Shown here: positions 60,381-64,000 of the stretch, piece after piece | How positions within the stretch are numbered: position 1 is the first letter of the stretch | How the letters are laid out: each line of letters starts with the position of its first letter | Source of the DNA: Streptomyces sp. GESEQ-4 | GTDB taxonomy: Bacteria > Actinomycetota > Actinomycetes > Streptomycetales > Streptomycetaceae | Direction: 5' to 3' | Assembly: GCF_017948455.1 (NCBI RefSeq) | Contig: NZ_JAFFSU010000003.1 | Location: 62,001-126,000, forward strand | DNA length: 64,000 nucleotides | Translations under genes and position numbers: made by a program | The notes under the pieces: model-generated | What the model was told of the DNA's origin: nothing | The model's input: the letters and a program-made list of their open reading frames with translations, nothing else | The model's database searches: none

Positions 60381-61304
60381 ATGCCCACGATTCTCGGCCA
60401 GAACCAGTACGGGAAGGCAGAGAACCGCGTCGTAAAGATCACGCGGGACGGCGCCACCCACCACATCAAGGACCTGAATGTATCCGTGGCGCTCTCCGGC
60501 GACATGGACGAGGTCCACTACTCCGGCTCCAACGCCAATGTCCTGCCGACCGACACCACCAAGAACACGGTGTACGCGTTCGCCAAGGAGCATGGCATCG
60601 AATCCGCCGAGCAGTTCGGCATTCACCTCGCCCGGCACTTCGTCACCTCGCAGGAGCCGATCCACCGCGCCCGGATCCGTATCGAGGAATACGCGTGGGA
60701 GCGGATCGAGAGCTCCGACGCCAACTCCCAGTTCATCGGCGCCGACGAGGTCAAGCACTCGTTCGTACGGAAGGGCCAGGAGACCCGGCTGACCCAGATC
60801 ACATACGACGGCTCGCAGTGGGAGGTGGTCTCCGGCCTCAAGGACCTCGTCGTGATGAACTCGACGAACTCCGAATTCTGGGGCTACGTCAAGGACAAGT
60901 ACACGACGCTCCCGGAGGCGTACGACCGCATCCTGGCCACGCAGGTCTCCGCCCGCTGGCGGTTCAACTGGTCCGACGACGAGCAGAAGATGCCCGACTG
61001 GGAGAAGTCCTACGAGCAGACCAAGAAGCACATGCTCCAGGCCTTCGCCGAGACCTACTCGCTCTCGCTCCAGCAGACCATGTACCAAATGGGTGCGCGG
61101 ATCATCAATAACCGCAGTGAGATCGACGAGGTCCGTTTCTCGCTCCCGAACAAGCACCACTTCCTGGTGGACCTGGAGCCGTTCGGGCTGAAGAACGACA
61201 ATGAGGTGTACTTCGCCGCCGACCGCCCGTACGGCCTGATCGAGGCCACCATCCTGCGGGACGGCTGCGAGGCGAGGATCCCGGTCGATCTCAGCAACCT
61301 CTGA
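60381..61304 (+). CDS. pucL: Urate oxidase (uricase)
   Basis: 307-aa cofactor-free uricase. The motif VLPTDTTKNTVYAFAKEHGI has the catalytic Thr and Lys region, YWERIESSDANSQ-like strands follow (EYAWERIESSDANSQFIG), and RWRFNW and PNKHHFLVDLEPF are typical. It oxidises urate to 5-hydroxyisourate with release of H2O2, so it needs catalase; one is encoded 24 kb to the left. AG-rich ribosome site and short gap from uraH indicate an operon. A strong hairpin follows its stop. Confidence 0.97.
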   Translation: MPTILGQNQYGKAENRVVKITRDGATHHIKDLNVSVALSGDMDEVHYSGSNANVLPTDTTKNTVYAFAKEHGIESAEQFGIHLARHFVTSQEPIHRARIRIEEYAWERIESSDANSQFIGADEVKHSFVRKGQETRLTQITYDGSQWEVVSGLKDLVVMNSTNSEFWGYVKDKYTTLPEAYDRILATQVSARWRFNWSDDEQKMPDWEKSYEQTKKHMLQAFAETYSLSLQQTMYQMGARIINNRSEIDEVRFSLPNKHHFLVDLEPFGLKNDNEVYFAADRPYGLIEATILRDGCEARIPVDLSNL

Positions 61305-61325
61305 TCAACTCCATATCCTCGGCAC

Positions 61326-61357
61326 CCGCGGCCGGTGAGTTCCCTTGCCGGCCGCGG
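61326..61357 (+). terminator. 10-bp hairpin after urate oxidase
   Basis: CCGCGGCCGG (61326-61335) pairs with CCGGCCGCGG (61348-61357), with a 12-base loop, 22 bases after the stop. It probably ends the uraD-uraH-pucL transcript. Confidence 0.7.
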
Positions 61358-61424
61358 CACTCAAATTCCCCAGGGTCCTGCCGTGCCCTCTTACTGTGAG
61401 TCCACTGAGCGAAAAGGACGCATC

Positions 61425-62813
61425 ATGGCAGCAGCCCAGCGCATCGTCATCGAGAACTGTTCGATCGCGACGGTCGACGCCACCGACACCGAGTACGCCA
61501 CGGGGTATCTCGTCGTCGCCGGCAATCGCATCGAGGCGCTCGGCCCGGGCAGGGCCCCCGAGGGCCTGGAGAACGTCGTACGCCGCATCGACGCCACCGG
61601 CCACCTGGTGACCCCCGGTCTGGTCAACACCCACCACCACTTCTACCAGTGGATCACCCGGGGCCTGGCCACCGACCACAACCTCTTCAACTGGCTCGTC
61701 GCCCTGTACCCGACCTGGGCGCGCATCGACGAGCCGATGGTGTACTCGGCCGCGCAGGGGTCCCTGGCGATGATGGCCCGCGGCGGTGTCACCACCGCCA
61801 TGGACCACCACTACGTCTTCCCGAAGGGCTCCGGCGACCTGTCCGGCGCGATCATCCGCGCCGCCCGCGAGACGGGTGTCCGGTTCACCCTCGCCCGCGG
61901 CTCCATGGACCGCAGCGAGAAGGACGGCGGGCTGCCGCCGGACTTCGCCGTGGAGACCCTGGACGGTGCGCTCGCCGCGACCGAGGCGACCGTGAAGGAG
62001 CACCACGACGCGTCCTTCGACGCGATGACCCAGGTGGCTGTGGCTCCTTGCTCGCCCTTCTCGGTCTCGACCGAACTACTCCGCGACGGCGCCCAGTTGG
62101 CCCGTCGGCTCGGCGTACGGCTGCACACGCACGGCTCGGAGACGGTCGAGGAGGAGCAGTTCTGCAAGGAACTGTTCGGCATGGGCCCGACCGACTACTT
62201 CGAGTCCACGGGCTGGCTCGGTGAGGACGTGTGGATGGCGCACTGCGTCCACATGAACGACTCCGACATCGCCGCGTTCGCCCGCACGAAGACCGGTGTC
62301 GCCCACTGTCCCTCGTCCAACGCCCGGCTCGCGGCCGGTATCGCCCGCGTCCCCGACATGCTCGCCGCCGGCGTCCCGGTCGGCCTCGGCGTCGACGGCA
62401 CCGCGTCCAACGAGTCCGGCGAACTCCACACCGAACTGCGCAACGCGCTCCTCATCAACCGGCTCGGCGCGCACCGGGAAGCGGCGCTGAACGCACGGCA
62501 GGCGCTGCGCCTCGGCACGTACGGCGGTGCTCAAGTCCTCGGTCGCAGCGCGGAGATCGGCTCGCTGGAGCCGGGGAAGCTGGCCGACCTGGTGCTGTGG
62601 AAGCTGGACACGCTGGCCCATGCTTCGATCGCCGATCCGGTGACGGCGCTGGTCTTCGGGGCGGCTGCTCCGGTCACCGCGTCGTTCGTGAATGGGCGTC
62701 AGATTGTGGAGGACGGGCGGCTGTTGTACGTCGACGAGGACGCCGTTGCCCGGTCGACGCGGCAGGAGGCGCAGCGGTTGGCGCGGATCGCTCCGCGGGA
62801 TGTGCCGCGGTAG
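61425..62813 (+). CDS. 8-oxoguanine deaminase (amidohydrolase)
   Basis: 462-aa metal-dependent amidohydrolase. The metal motif VNTHHHFYQW and RLHTHGSETVEEE, HCVHMNDSDIAAFA, then the Asp in GLGVDGTASNESG are the usual zinc ligands of cytosine/guanine deaminases. The N-terminal beta-sandwich (VIENCSIATVDATDTEY) and the AGNRIEALGPG part are typical of 8-oxoguanine deaminase. It deaminates 8-oxoguanine (or guanine-type purines) to urate or xanthine, so it would feed urate oxidase. The start ATG at 61425 has AAAAGGA. A hairpin ends the preceding transcript, so it probably has its own promoter. Confidence 0.88.
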   Translation: MAAAQRIVIENCSIATVDATDTEYATGYLVVAGNRIEALGPGRAPEGLENVVRRIDATGHLVTPGLVNTHHHFYQWITRGLATDHNLFNWLVALYPTWARIDEPMVYSAAQGSLAMMARGGVTTAMDHHYVFPKGSGDLSGAIIRAARETGVRFTLARGSMDRSEKDGGLPPDFAVETLDGALAATEATVKEHHDASFDAMTQVAVAPCSPFSVSTELLRDGAQLARRLGVRLHTHGSETVEEEQFCKELFGMGPTDYFESTGWLGEDVWMAHCVHMNDSDIAAFARTKTGVAHCPSSNARLAAGIARVPDMLAAGVPVGLGVDGTASNESGELHTELRNALLINRLGAHREAALNARQALRLGTYGGAQVLGRSAEIGSLEPGKLADLVLWKLDTLAHASIADPVTALVFGAAAPVTASFVNGRQIVEDGRLLYVDEDAVARSTRQEAQRLARIAPRDVPR

Positions 62814-62821
62814 GTCGTAGC

Positions 62822-62880
62822 TCGTCTGCGGCGCCGTCGTGGCTGGTCGCGCAGTTCCCCGCGCTCCTCACGAGGGGCGC
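62822..62880. repeat. Streptomyces intergenic repeat (GCGCAGTTCCCCGCGC family)
   Basis: The stretch ending with GCGCAGTTCCCCGCGCTCC and then a small hairpin (62861-62869 with 62872-62880) is familiar from many Streptomyces intergenic regions, usually as '...TGGCTGGTCGCGCAGTTCCCCGCGCC...'. It lies just after the deaminase stop, where it may act as terminator. Confidence 0.5.
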
Positions 62881-62939
62881 TTTGGCCGTAAGGCAACTTG
62901 ATCTCCGGTCGGGAGGGACGGCTCCCGGTCGGTGGCCGT

Positions 62940-63000
62940 GGGCCCCAACAGGGGCCCGCGGCGGCCGTCGCCGGGGTGCGCATGGACGTGCGCGCCCCGG
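62940..63000 (+). terminator. Two hairpins in the leader of the NCS2 permease gene
   Basis: GGGCCCC (62940-62946) pairs with 62951-62957 around AACA. A 12-bp stem with one G-U pair joins 62971-62982 to 62989-63000. A smaller stem is at 62910-62927. They lie between the deaminase and the permease, as a terminator or leader attenuator. Confidence 0.5.
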
Positions 63001-63104
63001 AACGGTCCCGTCCCCCTCCCCAAACGGTCCCGCACGACCGCGCATCACCTCCTTGAAACCCACGTCAGAGCCGACGTGCTGTCAACCGACCGGAGGAGCC
63101 GCCC

Positions 63105-64000
63105 GTGTCCGCCCACCCCGTCGACGAAAAACTCCCCGCCGCCAAGATGGCGACGACCGGCCTGCAACATGTGGCCGCGATGTACGCGGGAGTCGTCGCC
63201 CCACCTCTGATCATCGGCGCGGCCATCGGCCTCTCCGGCACCGAACTGACCTTCCTCACCGGCGCCTGTCTGTTCACCGCGGGCCTCGCCACGTTCCTCC
63301 AGACCATCGGCGTCTGGAAGATCGGCGCCCGGCTGCCGTTCGTCAACGGCGTCACCTTCGCCGGTGTCGCCCCCATGACCGCGATCGTCGCCTCCACCGA
63401 GGACAAGTCCGACGCGCTGCCGGTCATCTTCGGCGCGGTGATCGTGGCGGGGCTGCTCGGCTTCATCGCGGCCCCCTTCTTCAGCAAGGCGGTCCGCTTC
63501 TTCCCGCCGGTCGTCACGGGGACGGTGATCACGCTCATCGGTGTGTCACTGCTGCCGGTCGCCTTCGGCTGGGCGCAGGGCCCCGACCCCGCCGCGGACG
63601 ACTACGGCTCGACGACCTACCTGAGCCTGGCGGCGGCGACGCTGGTGATCGTGCTGCTTCTGCGCCGCTTCACCCGCGGCTTCGTCAAGCAGATCGCCGT
63701 CCTGCTCGGCCTGGTCGTGGGCACGCTCGTCGCGATCCCGTTCGGGGCCACGGACTTCGGTCCGGTCGCGGACGCGGCCGTCATCGGCTTCCCGACGCCG
63801 TTCCACTTCGGCGCCCCACAGTTCCAGGTCGCCGCGATCGTGTCGATGTGCGTCGTGATGGTGGTCTCGATGACCGAATCGACCGCCGACATGCTGGCGT
63901 TGGGCGAGATCGTCGAGCGCCCAGCCGACGAGAGGACCATCGCGGCCGGCCTGCGCGCCGACACCCTCGGCTCGGCGATCAGCCCGCTCTTCAACGGCTT
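63105..64000 (+). CDS. NCS2 family purine/xanthine-uracil permease (partial)
   Basis: At least 298 aa are visible and the gene runs off the window. The N-terminus (KMATTGLQHVAAMYAGVVAP) is the NCS2 signature. Membrane helices follow, with FVNGVTFAGVAPMTAIVAST and CVVMVVSMTESTADMLALGE, where the Glu in SMTES is the usual proton/purine-binding site. It imports xanthine, urate or uracil with protons or Na+. The GTG start has GGAGGAG upstream. It supplies purine to the adjacent uricase and deaminase. Confidence 0.93.
   Translation, partial: MSAHPVDEKLPAAKMATTGLQHVAAMYAGVVAPPLIIGAAIGLSGTELTFLTGACLFTAGLATFLQTIGVWKIGARLPFVNGVTFAGVAPMTAIVASTEDKSDALPVIFGAVIVAGLLGFIAAPFFSKAVRFFPPVVTGTVITLIGVSLLPVAFGWAQGPDPAADDYGSTTYLSLAAATLVIVLLLRRFTRGFVKQIAVLLGLVVGTLVAIPFGATDFGPVADAAVIGFPTPFHFGAPQFQVAAIVSMCVVMVVSMTESTADMLALGEIVERPADERTIAAGLRADTLGSAISPLFNG

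Overview
The window is a stretch of a Streptomyces-type actinobacterial chromosome. The evidence is very high G+C with G/C at third codon positions, GTG starts, GGAGG ribosome binding sites, Tat and lipoprotein signals, a large LuxR-family ATPase regulator, an mce operon and a CebR-type cellulase regulon. About 50 genes are present. There is no rRNA, tRNA, CRISPR array, transposase or complete insertion sequence that I can see.

Layout. (1) 1-11.5 kb: accessory and housekeeping genes. These are a PH-domain membrane protein, a DUF817 protein, a degraded DUF899 gene, a Tat-exported FAD amine-oxidase/phytoene-desaturase-like enzyme, a lipoprotein, CorA (apparently with an ATC start), an AlkZ-like winged-helix protein, a secreted trypsin and a LAL regulator interrupted in frame by a 19-bp-arm palindrome. 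(2) 11.8-15.1 kb: two translationally coupled acyl-CoA synthetases. (3) 15.1-23.4 kb: a cellulose-degradation locus with a LacI-family regulator, three CebR boxes, GH12 endoglucanase-CBM2, GH3 beta-glucosidase-CBM2, GH6 cellobiohydrolase-FN3-CBM3 and AA10 lytic polysaccharide monooxygenase-CBM2. (4) 24.3-26.1 kb and 35.4-38.8 kb: the glyoxylate branch of purine/allantoin catabolism (gcl, catalase, tartronate-semialdehyde reductase, hydroxypyruvate isomerase). Related tandem 15-bp operators lie in front of gcl and hyi. (5) 26.2-33.5 kb: a four-gene operon placed inside that pathway, encoding a Trypco1-like protein, a 1258-aa trypsin-STAND ATPase-FGE-like fusion, a MoxR AAA+ ATPase and a 710-aa RHH-motif protein. 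It looks like an NTP-dependent conflict or immunity system and is the best candidate for a poorly described system here. A frameshifted DUF2891 gene converges on it. (6) 39.0-51.1 kb: a complete mce lipid-import operon (ATPase, two YrbE permeases, MceA-F, two Mas proteins), preceded by an unusual membrane-anchored ECF sigma factor. (7) 51.3-54.6 kb: small accessory genes and an HTH pair. (8) 54.7-59.2 kb: a TetR regulator and an exported PaoABC-type molybdenum aldehyde oxidoreductase. (9) 59.4-64 kb: uric acid breakdown (uraD, uraH, urate oxidase), 8-oxoguanine deaminase and an NCS2 purine permease that runs off the window.

How the genes work together. The cellulase block attacks crystalline cellulose with an oxidative enzyme, an exo-enzyme, an endo-enzyme and a beta-glucosidase under one operator signature. 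The purine genes form a route from imported purine or urate through HIU, OHCU and allantoin to glyoxylate. Two glyoxylates are then condensed by Gcl and reduced or isomerised onward. Catalase can remove the H2O2 made by urate oxidase. The mce and Pao operons and the conflict operon look like insertions that split the purine genes into blocks. Coordinates and reading frames are read from the sequence. Family names come from motif recognition without database searches.
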